Source: an uncultured Megamonas sp. (GTDB lineage: Bacteria; Bacillota; Negativicutes; Selenomonadales; Selenomonadaceae). From it: a stretch of DNA of 6,226 nucleotides. The notes below the pieces were generated by a model. The model saw nothing but the letters and a program-made list of their open reading frames with translations. It searched no databases and was not told the origin of the DNA. Made by a program: the position numbers and the translations under genes. This document shows positions 1 through 6,055 of the stretch, piece by piece (the first letter of the stretch is position 1; every line of letters starts with the position of its first letter). The stretch is from positions 1 through 6,226 of the forward strand of contig USIX01000132.1 of assembly GCA_900554895.1 (NCBI GenBank), written 5' to 3'.

Positions 1-89
1 TGCGTGAGTACTACATCATCGGAAAATTTGGCAAAGGCTTTTTCCACGCTGTACAGATTGCCTACGCCATAGTCAACTATTGCTATCAT
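1..89 (-). CDS. hisH: HisH, imidazole glycerol phosphate synthase glutaminase subunit (N-terminal fragment, runs off the left edge)
   Basis: Only the first 29 codons are present; the gene continues past the left edge. The visible protein begins MIAIVDYGVGNLYSVEKAF, the typical opening of the class I glutamine amidotransferase HisH, in which the IVDYGxGNLxS strand and loop come first. The catalytic Cys-His-Glu residues would lie outside the window. HisH hydrolyses glutamine and passes ammonia to HisF, which makes imidazole glycerol phosphate and AICAR in the cytoplasm. The ATG at 87-89 follows an AAAGGAA ribosome binding site with about six bases between. It sits 69 bases downstream of hisB, an unusually wide gap for this operon, and that gap holds an inverted repeat. 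Identification rests on the N-terminal signature plus position directly after hisB, and is firm. Confidence 0.93.
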   Translation of the reverse strand, partial: MIAIVDYGVGNLYSVEKAFAKFSDDVVLT

Positions 90-109
90 GGAAATATTCC
101 TTTCTGTAT

Positions 110-146
110 CTGTTGTATAAATCGGATGTTTTTACCGACACAACAG
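110..146 (-). repeat. Inverted repeat in the hisB-hisH gap (possible mRNA hairpin)
   Basis: On the transcribed strand the 7-base arms CTGTTGT (146-140) and ACAACAG (116-110) are perfectly complementary. They enclose a second short stem, TCGG (138-135) with CCGA (125-122), around a 9-base loop. One side has a single unpaired base and the other has five. No U-run follows, so this is not an intrinsic terminator. The hairpin would end about 10 bases before the hisH ribosome binding site. It may stabilise or mark a processing point in the polycistronic mRNA, or adjust hisH translation; these roles are inferred. Confidence 0.5.
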
Positions 147-158
147 GTCTTCTATATT

Positions 159-761
159 CTATAATACACCCTTTGTCGAGGGAATTTTATTTTTGGCGCG
201 TTCGTCAAATTCCGTCGCCTGGCGCAGAGCATGACCAAGAGCCTTGAATATACCTTCGACTTTGTGATGGGAATTTTTTCCGTAAAACACTTTTATATGA
301 AGCGTGATACCAGCATTAAACGCAAAGGCACGCATAAATTCTTCAACAAGTTCGCAATCGAAATCACCAATCATCGGTGCAAGCTCACCCGTATCACATA
401 CAAGATACGGCCTACCGCTTATATCAAGGCTGACAAGTACAAGCGCTTCATCCATAGGCACATAAAAAGTGCCGTAACGATTAATACCGCGTTTGTCGCC
501 GATTGCCTGAGAAAAAGCCTGTCCGAGAGCGATACCGCAGTCTTCCACGCTGTGATGGCCATCGACTTCAATGTCGCCGTCGCAGTTTATCTCCATATCA
601 ATCATACTGTGCGCAGAGAGCAGTGTCAGCATATGGTCAAAAAAGCCGATTTTCGTTTTAATGCGGGATTTTCCTGTACCGTCAAGATTTAACTTTATCT
701 TAATAGATGTTTCCGCTGTAGTACGATTTACTTCGCCGCAGCGGTTTTGTGTATTTTCCAT
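159..761 (-). CDS. hisB: HisB, imidazoleglycerol-phosphate dehydratase
   Basis: This 200-residue protein catalyses dehydration of imidazole glycerol phosphate to imidazole-acetol phosphate in the cytoplasm. The family signatures are all present: GFFDHML at 39-45, DGHHSVEDCGIALG at 67-80, and GKNSHHKVEG followed by IFKALGHALR at 161-180. The two HHxxE clusters (H69, H70, E73 and H165, H166, E169) match the manganese ligands of the family. The C-terminus ends in the usual PSTKGxL. The length is that of the single-function enzyme; the N-terminal HAD phosphatase domain of enterobacterial HisB is absent, so histidinol-phosphate phosphatase must come from another gene. The ATG overlaps the hisC stop by one base (TAATG), with GAAGGG upstream inside hisC as a likely ribosome binding site. 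Confidence 0.97.
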   Translation of the reverse strand: MENTQNRCGEVNRTTAETSIKIKLNLDGTGKSRIKTKIGFFDHMLTLLSAHSMIDMEINCDGDIEVDGHHSVEDCGIALGQAFSQAIGDKRGINRYGTFYVPMDEALVLVSLDISGRPYLVCDTGELAPMIGDFDCELVEEFMRAFAFNAGITLHIKVFYGKNSHHKVEGIFKALGHALRQATEFDERAKNKIPSTKGVL

Positions 762-1831
762 TACTGTACATTCCCTTCAACGAAATCTTTAATGGCTTTG
801 TACCATGTATCGTTCTCTTCACGCGTACCCATAGAAATGCGCAGACAGTTTGTAAGACGCGGTGCATTACCGAACGAGCGTACGCCGATACCGATGCTTT
901 CCAGATATTCATTTATTGCTACAGCTTTAGGATGTTTTACCAGAATGAAATTCGTAACGGACGGATAAACTTCCATGCCGTCAATCTGTTTTAAAAGTTC
1001 ACTCATGCGTTTGCGTTCGGCAATACTCATCTGAATACGCGGCACGTATTCATCACGCATCTGATAGACGATATCAGCCGTAACGGCGGAAAGCACATTT
1101 ACATGGTATGGCATACATGCTTTGCTCACCATTTCAATGATTTTCTTGTCAGCGAGCAGGTAGCCCACTCTGGCACTGGCAAGACCGTATGCCTTGGAAA
1201 AAGTGCGAGCAACCATCATATGCGGATATTCTTTCATCAATCCTACTGCCGTACCGCCGTCAAATTCCACATACGCCTCATCAATGACAAAAGCACATTC
1301 AATATTTTTTGCTACATATTCAATATCGGCAAGCGGAATTTTTGTACCGGTCGGATTATTTGGCGAACAGATAACGGCAAGACTGGCTCTGCTTTCCTTT
1401 ACGGCATCGACGAAAGCCGCCGCGTCAAAAGTATAATCTTCTTTTAAATCTACAGGAACACCGGTAGAAGCACTGAATTTGGCATAAATTTTATACATAG
1501 AGAAGGACGGCTGCGGATAAACTATTTTGCGACCGCGTCCGCCGAAGGCGAAAAACAGTTTTTCCAGAATTTCACTGGAACCGTTGGCGATTAAAACATT
1601 CTCCTTACTCAAATTGAAATTGACAGCTATCTGCTGTGCAAGTGTTTCCACCTGTTCATTTGGATAACGGTTGAAAGCAACGCTTGAAAGACGCGCCATC
1701 AAACGTTCCTCTACCATCGGCGGCATATTGAGATTGGATTCATTGGCATTTACTTTGATATTCCAGTCACGTTCGACGACATCGTAACTCGGCATATCCT
1801 TCAAGCCTGTTCTATATTTTAATTTAATCAT
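761..1831 (-). CDS. hisC: HisC, histidinol-phosphate aminotransferase
   Basis: This 356-residue PLP-dependent fold type I aminotransferase converts imidazole-acetol phosphate and glutamate to histidinol phosphate and 2-oxoglutarate. Visible landmarks are NANES near 28-32, the RYP substrate segment at 55-57, CSPNNPTG at 155-162, DEAYVEF at 184-190, and SKAYGLASARVGY at 212-224 with K213 as the expected PLP lysine and R221 as the phosphate-binding arginine. CLRISMGT at 329-336 carries the arginine (R331) that normally binds the substrate carboxylate. Length is normal. The ATG at 1829-1831 overlaps the hisD stop by four bases (ATGA), and AGAGGTG lies seven bases upstream. Related aminotransferases can also accept aromatic substrates, but the position between hisD and hisB makes HisC the clear assignment. 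Confidence 0.96.
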   Translation of the reverse strand: MIKLKYRTGLKDMPSYDVVERDWNIKVNANESNLNMPPMVEERLMARLSSVAFNRYPNEQVETLAQQIAVNFNLSKENVLIANGSSEILEKLFFAFGGRGRKIVYPQPSFSMYKIYAKFSASTGVPVDLKEDYTFDAAAFVDAVKESRASLAVICSPNNPTGTKIPLADIEYVAKNIECAFVIDEAYVEFDGGTAVGLMKEYPHMMVARTFSKAYGLASARVGYLLADKKIIEMVSKACMPYHVNVLSAVTADIVYQMRDEYVPRIQMSIAERKRMSELLKQIDGMEVYPSVTNFILVKHPKAVAINEYLESIGIGVRSFGNAPRLTNCLRISMGTREENDTWYKAIKDFVEGNVQ

Positions 1832-3174
1832 TTCATTTCACCTCTAAGTCTTATTGCATTGGCGTGAGCATCCAGCCCTTCCGCTTCAGCAAGACGGATT
1901 ACATCGGCGGATACTTCCTGCAGTGCTTTTTGCGTATAGGAAATAATGCTGGTGCGCTTCATAAAAGTTTCCGTATTGAGTACGGAATAATAACGTGCCG
2001 TACCGCCGGTCGGCAGTACATGGTTCGGGCCGGCAAAATAATCGCCGAGCGGTTCCGGCGAATACGCTCCGAGGAATACGGCACCGGCATGACGGACATA
2101 CGGCAGATACGTAAACGGGTTTTCCGTGAGAATTTCCATATGTTCCGGCGCAGAATAATTGGCAAGTTCTATCGCCTGTATAAGATTTTCCGTAAGAATA
2201 ATACGGCCGTTTCTTTCCAACGAAGCAGCGGCGATTTCCTTGCGCGGCAGCTTTGCAAGCTGCTTTTCCACTTCAATGAGTACTTTATCGGCAAGTTCGG
2301 CATCGTCCGTCAGTACAATACTGGAAGCAAGCATATCATGTTCAGCCTGACTGAGCATGTCGGCCGCCGTATAGACAGGGTCAGCCGTTTTATCTGCTAC
2401 GATAAGAATTTCACTAGGCCCTGCCAGCATATCGATGTCGCAATGACCGTAAACGGCTTTCTTGGCAAGTGTTACGAAAATATTTCCCGGGCCTGTTATT
2501 TTATCCACTTTCGGAACGGTTTGCGTACCGAAGGCAAGTGCAGCGATTGCCTGTGCACCCCCGATTTTATAAATAGCATTTACACCGGCTTCTTTAGCTG
2601 CGATTAATACGTACGGGTTCAATTTACCGTCACGTGAAGGAGGAGCCATCATAATGATTTCTTTCACCCCTGCCACTTTTGCAGGCATGACATTCATCAC
2701 GACGGAAGACGGATAAGCCGCAGTACCGCCCGGTACATACACCCCTACGCGGTCGAGCGGAATAACGGATTGACCCAAAATTGAGCCGTGTGCGCGGTAT
2801 GTAATCCAAGAATTGGGTTTTTGCTCTTCATGATAACGGCGTACATTTTCAATAGCCTTGCGCAATGCTTCCACGATTTTCATGTCCGCCTGAGCATATG
2901 CCGTTTCGTATTCTGCTTCCGTTACGAGAAAATCCTCTGCCGAAAATTCCGCTCCATCCAAAAGTTTCGTATATTTGATAACGGCACTGTCGCCGTCTTT
3001 TCTGACTTCATTCACGATACGGTCAACAATCTGCGCCGCCGATAAGTCCTCTCCGTACAGTTCTTTATTTTTAGCACGAATACGCGGATTTAATTCCACT
3101 TCATCAAAAGCTTTTTTATCTAAAGTCCGTTTTACGGCATCAATGCCGAGTTCTTTGACTTTTAAAACCTGCAT
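1828..3174 (-). CDS. hisD: HisD, histidinol dehydrogenase
   Basis: This 448-residue zinc enzyme carries out the last two steps, oxidising histidinol through histidinal to histidine with two NAD+. Motifs in order are VPGGTAAYPSSVVM (147-160), IGGAQAIAALAFGT (204-217), KITGPGN (225-231), DMLAGPSEILIVAD (248-261), SQAEHD (275-280), SAPEHMEI (341-348) and GDYFAGPNHVLPTGG (377-391). By family pattern the zinc ligands would be Q276, H279, D378 and H437, and the catalytic pair E344-H345; all are present, so the enzyme looks intact. Its length is slightly above the common value of about 430. The ATG overlaps the hisG stop by one base (TAATG), with AAAAGGGG about 10 bases upstream. The 3' end overlaps hisC by four bases. 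Confidence 0.98.
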   Translation of the reverse strand: MQVLKVKELGIDAVKRTLDKKAFDEVELNPRIRAKNKELYGEDLSAAQIVDRIVNEVRKDGDSAVIKYTKLLDGAEFSAEDFLVTEAEYETAYAQADMKIVEALRKAIENVRRYHEEQKPNSWITYRAHGSILGQSVIPLDRVGVYVPGGTAAYPSSVVMNVMPAKVAGVKEIIMMAPPSRDGKLNPYVLIAAKEAGVNAIYKIGGAQAIAALAFGTQTVPKVDKITGPGNIFVTLAKKAVYGHCDIDMLAGPSEILIVADKTADPVYTAADMLSQAEHDMLASSIVLTDDAELADKVLIEVEKQLAKLPRKEIAAASLERNGRIILTENLIQAIELANYSAPEHMEILTENPFTYLPYVRHAGAVFLGAYSPEPLGDYFAGPNHVLPTGGTARYYSVLNTETFMKRTSIISYTQKALQEVSADVIRLAEAEGLDAHANAIRLRGEMK

Positions 3175-3833
3175 TATTTATTATCCCCTTTTAATACCGT
3201 ATCCAAATCCTGAATTAGTTTATTGATACGGCCGAATTTTAATTTAAAACTGGCACGGTTGGCAATAAGTCTTGCCGTAGCTTCAGCAATAAAAGCAATC
3301 TCTTCCAGATTGTTTTCACGCAGTGTCGTACCTGTTTCTACAATATCGACAATACTTTCAGAAAGACCCACTATCGGCCCCAGTTCAATGGAACCGTTCA
3401 TCTTAATATATTCCATCTGCATGCCCTTGCTGTTAAAGAATTTTTCCGCAATATGCGGGAATTTCGTAGCAACACGCGTATGTGCATAATCGGTCAGCTT
3501 GGCACGTTTTTTATCCTTCGGCACCGCCATCATTAAATGACATCTGCCAAACCCCAAATCCAGAAGCTCATAGACATCCTTGTCGCTTTCCATCAGAACA
3601 TCTTTACCGATAATACCGATGTCGGCTGCACCGTGTTCCACATAAACAGGCACATCCGCCGTTTTGGCGATGATGAATTTTATTTTAAGCTCATCATTCG
3701 TTATGACGAGTTTGCGTGATTTTTCTTCCAAATTTTCAGCACTGTATCCCACTTTGGCAAATAAATCCTTCGCCAGATAAAACAGCTTTCCCTTCGGCAA
3801 AGCTATTGTAAGATACTGCATATCTTCTGTCAT
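3174..3833 (-). CDS. hisG: HisG, ATP phosphoribosyltransferase catalytic subunit, short form
   Basis: HisG condenses ATP with PRPP to form phosphoribosyl-ATP, the committed step of histidine synthesis. The 219-residue length and lack of the C-terminal ACT-like histidine-binding domain define the short form, which works only with HisZ; hisZ lies two genes upstream. Visible motifs are ALPKGKLF (11-18), ADIGIIGKDVLME (70-82) and the PRPP-binding DIVETGTTLRENNL (163-176). The protein ends soon after a basic segment, as expected for short HisG. The ATG at 3831-3833 is chosen because TAAGGAG lies eight bases before it; a second in-frame ATG at codon 5 is spaced worse. The gap to the upstream HD gene is 18 bases. 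Feedback inhibition by histidine would act through HisZ, by family knowledge. Confidence 0.97.
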   Translation of the reverse strand: MTEDMQYLTIALPKGKLFYLAKDLFAKVGYSAENLEEKSRKLVITNDELKIKFIIAKTADVPVYVEHGAADIGIIGKDVLMESDKDVYELLDLGFGRCHLMMAVPKDKKRAKLTDYAHTRVATKFPHIAEKFFNSKGMQMEYIKMNGSIELGPIVGLSESIVDIVETGTTLRENNLEEIAFIAEATARLIANRASFKLKFGRINKLIQDLDTVLKGDNK

Positions 3834-3841
3834 AAATAAAA

Positions 3842-3872
3842 CTCCTTATATTTAATTAAGGCTGTCAGCCTT
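3842..3872 (-). promoter_or_regulatory. hisG ribosome binding site with overlapping small hairpins
   Basis: The strong TAAGGAG site (3848-3842) sits eight bases before the hisG ATG. Just upstream, the last codons of the HD gene form a perfect 6-base hairpin, AAGGCT-GAC-AGCCTT (3872-3858). The bases CCTTA (3861-3857), which share that hairpin's second arm, can instead pair with TAAGG (3848-3844) of the ribosome binding site. The two pairings exclude each other. Ribosomes finishing the HD gene would cover this segment. No U-run follows, so it is not a terminator. A regulatory role is inferred only, because the stems are short. Confidence 0.4.
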
Positions 3873-4379
3873 GCGTAATATGATTAATTCCCTGCAGTCG
3901 CTCCGCTTCGGCGGTGAATGATGGTATCTTATAATTTCAGCAATCTGTTCAAGTCCGATTTTTTGCAGCATTGCCGCTCCGATATCGGCATGATGGTAAT
4001 AAACAAATAACGCATGACGTCTTTTCGGCCAGAAAGTCTGTGCGTTTTTTTCATATTTTGCCAGTTTACGCGCCGTTTTCGGTAAATATTTGTCGAGCAA
4101 TACGGCAAAGACTTTATCCAAAAGACAAATATCCCGCTTCGTACGTCCTACATCGTGTAAAAGGCAGGCTTTCAACAGCAGTTTTTCATCAACATGACGA
4201 TTTTTCATTAAATCACATGCCGTATAACTGACATTAAGTGCATGTCGCTGGTCATAAATGCGCATGGCAAAAAATAATTTCTGTTCCTTTTCATTTAAAT
4301 ACCGATTTACAAAAGCAATATCCTTATCATTCAAAGAAGCATTAACTGCCCGCCAGAATTGAATTATTCTTTGTTTCAT
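3852..4379 (-). CDS. Small HD-domain protein (putative metal-dependent phosphohydrolase) inside the his operon
   Basis: This 175-residue soluble protein has an HD-superfamily hydrolase core. Visible metal-ligand candidates are H46 (DQRHALNVSYTA), H75-D76 (LLHDVGRTK), H129/H130 in YYHHADIGAAML, H153/H154 (RYHHSPP) and D172 (RKADSLN). That H, HD, H, H, D order resembles HDIG-type domains that bind two metals. The protein stops three residues after the last aspartate, so it is little more than the catalytic domain plus a basic N-terminal extension of about 40 residues. No signal peptide or membrane segment is seen. The gene starts 10 bases after hisZ and ends 18 bases before hisG, so it must be co-transcribed with both. 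No good ribosome binding site precedes its ATG, which suggests coupling to hisZ or weak expression. The substrate is unknown; nucleotides or phosphorylated his intermediates are possibilities by family and context only. Confidence 0.85.
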   Translation of the reverse strand: MKQRIIQFWRAVNASLNDKDIAFVNRYLNEKEQKLFFAMRIYDQRHALNVSYTACDLMKNRHVDEKLLLKACLLHDVGRTKRDICLLDKVFAVLLDKYLPKTARKLAKYEKNAQTFWPKRRHALFVYYHHADIGAAMLQKIGLEQIAEIIRYHHSPPKRSDCRELIILRKADSLN

Positions 4380-4389
4380 TTCATAAAAA

Positions 4390-5562
4390 TCATTCTATAT
4401 AAACGAGTTCAGCAATATTTTTATCTGCCCGGTATCTGTCCGCTTCCTCTTTTGACTGCGGCATAAAAGCAAGGTCGACTATTTTTCCTTCACTGCGCAG
4501 TCTTGTCGCCTCACTTATTGCTTCAGCATTTTTATTTACAGCAAAAGCTATATAAACATCTTTTTTATGCTGTATATTCTGTATATGATTTTGTTTGGCA
4601 AGAGCCAGCATCAGCCGTTCAATGCCGAGTGCAAAACCTGTCGCCGGACAGTCCGTGCCGAAATCGGACAGCATATTGTCATATCGGCCGCCGCCGCAAA
4701 TTGGATAACCGATACCCGGAGCATACACTTCAAACACCATGCCGGTATAATAACTGAAATCGCGATTAACGCCTAGGTCAAAATTAACATTGTCAGCAAC
4801 GCCGTACAGCTTCAGCAATTCATAGATATCATGCAGATTATCAAGAGCTTTGCGGCTCTGTTCATTGAGCGCAAGATTATTGGCAAACTCCAGAATATCT
4901 TCCTTCCCTTGTAACAGCGGAATGGAATTTAAAGCTTTTTTTGCCTTATCCGGCAGATTTGTTTCTTCTACGGCTCTGTTCAAATCGACAAGATTGCGCT
5001 GCTCAAGTGCCAAACGGATTTCATTTTGTTTCTCCTTGGAAAGCCCCATCTGCTGCATGATACCATTGATGAATTCCACCTGCCCGAGACAGATTTCAAA
5101 ATCAACAAGACCCGTTTTGCGTATACTATCCACTGCCAAGGCAATAACTTCCGCATCGGCACTGGCATCCGCAACTCCCATCAATTCTACGCCTGCCTGA
5201 TAAAATTCACACTGGCGGCCTTCCTGTGCCTGTTCATAGCGATATACACTGCTGATGTACGAAAGTTTAAAAGGAAGAACATCATCATACATACGGCTGG
5301 CTGCTACGCGGGCAATCGGCGTCGTCATTTCATGGCGCAGAGCCAAAGTCCGATTATTTTTATCAAAAAATTTAAACAGCTGATTTTCAATGCCGCTGCG
5401 GTTGTTAATAGTAAGCGTATCCACATATTCTATGGCCGGCGTAACAATTTCATCATAACCCCATAGACTGAACGTTTTCGCCAGATTTGACTCAATGCTG
5501 CGTTTGAATTTAGCATCTTTCGGCAGAAAATCTCTTGTACCGTAAGGTATTTCCAATAACAT
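4390..5562 (-). CDS. hisZ: HisZ, ATP phosphoribosyltransferase regulatory subunit
   Basis: HisZ is a class II aminoacyl-tRNA synthetase-like paralogue of HisRS that binds short HisG, enabling its activity and its inhibition by histidine. The 390-residue protein shows PYGTRDFLP (6-14), LALRHEMTTPIAR (73-85), a motif 2-like YRYEQAQEGRQCEFYQAGVELMG (107-129, opening YRYEQAQEGR), NRDFSYYTGMVFEVY (266-280), GGGRYDNM (290-297) and GFALGIERLMLAL (309-321). It is shorter than a typical HisRS and its C-terminal region after about 330 is reduced compared with the anticodon-binding domain. That, plus hisG nearby, favours HisZ over HisRS. I start it at the ATG at 5560-5562, nine bases after TAGGAG; an in-frame TTG three codons earlier abuts that site with no spacing. 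The regulator's stop codon is part of the same TAGGAG. Confidence 0.93.
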   Translation of the reverse strand: MLLEIPYGTRDFLPKDAKFKRSIESNLAKTFSLWGYDEIVTPAIEYVDTLTINNRSGIENQLFKFFDKNNRTLALRHEMTTPIARVAASRMYDDVLPFKLSYISSVYRYEQAQEGRQCEFYQAGVELMGVADASADAEVIALAVDSIRKTGLVDFEICLGQVEFINGIMQQMGLSKEKQNEIRLALEQRNLVDLNRAVEETNLPDKAKKALNSIPLLQGKEDILEFANNLALNEQSRKALDNLHDIYELLKLYGVADNVNFDLGVNRDFSYYTGMVFEVYAPGIGYPICGGGRYDNMLSDFGTDCPATGFALGIERLMLALAKQNHIQNIQHKKDVYIAFAVNKNAEAISEATRLRSEGKIVDLAFMPQSKEEADRYRADKNIAELVYIE

Positions 5563-5571
5563 AAAAAACAA

Positions 5572-5577
5572 CTCCTA
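5572..5577 (-). promoter_or_regulatory. hisZ ribosome binding site overlapping the upstream stop codon
   Basis: TAGGAG reads from 5577 to 5572. Its TAG is the stop codon of the TrpR-family gene, and nine bases separate it from the hisZ ATG at 5562. This settles the hisZ start as that ATG rather than the TTG at 5571, and implies translational coupling between regulator and hisZ. Confidence 0.75.
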
Positions 5578-5874
5578 TTTCTGTTTTGCTTCCAGGCGTT
5601 TGAAAACTGTATCGTAGCCGTCAGCACCGTAATTCAAACAGCGCTTTACACGGCTGATAGTAGCCGTACTGGCACCGGTGCGTTCAACGACTTCATCGTA
5701 CGTATGACCTGCTCTCAGCATCCGTGCCACTTCCAGACGCTGCGACAGTGCTTTAAGTTCGCTTACAGTACAAATGTCTTCAAAAAACTGATAGCATTCA
5801 TCCACTGTCTGCAAAGACAGCACGGCTCTGCACAGCTGGTCGTTTAAAACATCCTTTAATTTGGGATTTACCAA
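5575..5874 (-). CDS. YerC/HisR-like TrpR-family transcriptional regulator
   Basis: This 99-residue protein belongs to the YerC/YecD branch of the TrpR repressor family. The core LSQRLEVARMLRAGHTYDEV (43-62) followed by VERTGASTATISRVKRCLNYG (63-83) contains the family helix-turn-helix, with the recognition helix around GASTATISRVKRCL. The N-terminal half is helical and would form the TrpR-like dimer. I prefer the TTG start at 5872-5874: it lies eight bases after the GAGG core of GAAGAGGTG. An upstream in-frame GTG at 5881-5883 would give 102 residues but is itself part of that site. It is the first gene of the operon and ends 12 bases before hisZ. Members of this family in Bacillota have been proposed as histidine-responsive repressors (HisR); the promoter-embedded half-sites fit autoregulation, which is inferred. 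A TrpR-like tryptophan sensor is less likely given the neighbours. Confidence 0.88.
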   Translation of the reverse strand: MVNPKLKDVLNDQLCRAVLSLQTVDECYQFFEDICTVSELKALSQRLEVARMLRAGHTYDEVVERTGASTATISRVKRCLNYGADGYDTVFKRLEAKQK

Positions 5875-5880
5875 TTTTAA

Positions 5881-5889
5881 CACCTCTTC
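5881..5889 (-). promoter_or_regulatory. Ribosome binding site of the TrpR-family gene
   Basis: GAAGAGGTG reads from 5889 to 5881. Its GAGG core is eight bases before the TTG at 5874. The GTG in its last three bases is in frame and could be mistaken for the start, but it has no separate site of its own. The favoured start is therefore a rare TTG, which may keep regulator levels low. Confidence 0.65.
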
Positions 5890-5914
5890 ACTTTAATACT
5901 TTACTTCACGAAAA

Positions 5915-5954
5915 TGACATGTTTATATATTATGACATTAGTGTAAATATGTCA
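5915..5954. promoter_or_regulatory. TGACAT half-sites threaded through the his promoter (candidate HisR operator)
   Basis: On the plus strand ATGTCA (5949-5954) and TGACAT (5933-5938) form an inverted repeat with a 10-base spacer. The first overlaps the -35 box and the second lies in the spacer just before the -10. A third TGACAT (5915-5920) lies at the expected start of transcription, 18 bases from the second. A repressor bound here would block RNA polymerase. The encoded TrpR-family protein is the natural candidate, but I cannot match this to a known motif from memory, so the pairing is inference. Confidence 0.45.
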
Positions 5955-5955
5955 A
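5927..5955 (-). promoter_or_regulatory. sigmaA-type promoter of the his operon
   Basis: On the minus strand TTGACA (5955-5950) is followed by 17 bases and TAATAT (5932-5927), a near-perfect housekeeping promoter. Transcription should begin near 5920, leaving an untranslated leader of about 45 bases before the TrpR-family gene. That is too short for a T-box or a classical attenuator, so control is more likely by a DNA-binding repressor. No other equally good leftward promoter was seen in the window. Confidence 0.85.
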
Positions 5956-6019
5956 GTAAAATCATTGTGATACTGTTTTCAAAATAGGATATACAGATAC
6001 AAATGTAAAAGTAAAATCA
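5949..6019. repeat. Imperfect direct repeat of the promoter -35 region
   Basis: ATGTCAAGTAAAATCA (5949-5964) recurs as ATGTAAAAGTAAAATCA (6003-6019), including an 11-base identical core AAGTAAAATCA at 5954-5964 and 6009-6019. The cores are 55 bases apart, about five helical turns. The first copy includes the -35 box and a TGACAT half-site. The second could be an auxiliary regulator site or a chance match in A/T-rich DNA. Confidence 0.35.
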
Positions 6020-6021
6020 GA

Positions 6022-6051
6022 AAATTTTTTATTAAAAATAATTTAAAAAAA
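6022..6051. promoter_or_regulatory. A/T-only tract behind the rightward promoter (possible UP element)
   Basis: The stretch between the two promoters consists almost wholly of A and T runs, with alternating A-tracts and T-tracts. It ends about five bases before the -35 box of the rightward promoter. Such tracts can bind the RNA polymerase alpha subunit or bend DNA. No stem rich enough in G+C to be a terminator is present. The role is inferred from composition and position. Confidence 0.35.
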
Positions 6052-6055
6052 TCTC

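Noticed and set aside
110..146. Intrinsic terminator between hisB and hisH
   Set aside because: The stem is weak and no U-run follows on the transcribed strand; hisH continues directly with its own ribosome binding site.
231..692. Plus-strand open frame (about 153 codons) opposite hisB
   Set aside because: It lies wholly antisense to intact hisB, with a composition expected from reverse reading and no family features.
1864..2607. Long plus-strand open frame (about 247 codons) opposite hisD
   Set aside because: It is antisense to a complete, motif-rich hisD, has no recognisable domain and no clear ribosome binding site; it is a shadow of the codon pattern.
5026..5466. Plus-strand open frame (about 146 codons) opposite hisZ
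   Set aside because: It is antisense to well-supported hisZ sequence and shows no domain.
4390..5562. Histidyl-tRNA synthetase rather than HisZ
   Set aside because: It is shorter than HisRS, has a reduced C-terminal domain, and sits with a short HisG that requires HisZ.
5875..5926. T-box or histidine attenuator leader before the his operon
   Set aside because: The predicted untranslated leader is only about 45 bases, with no His-rich leader peptide, T-box sequence or terminator.
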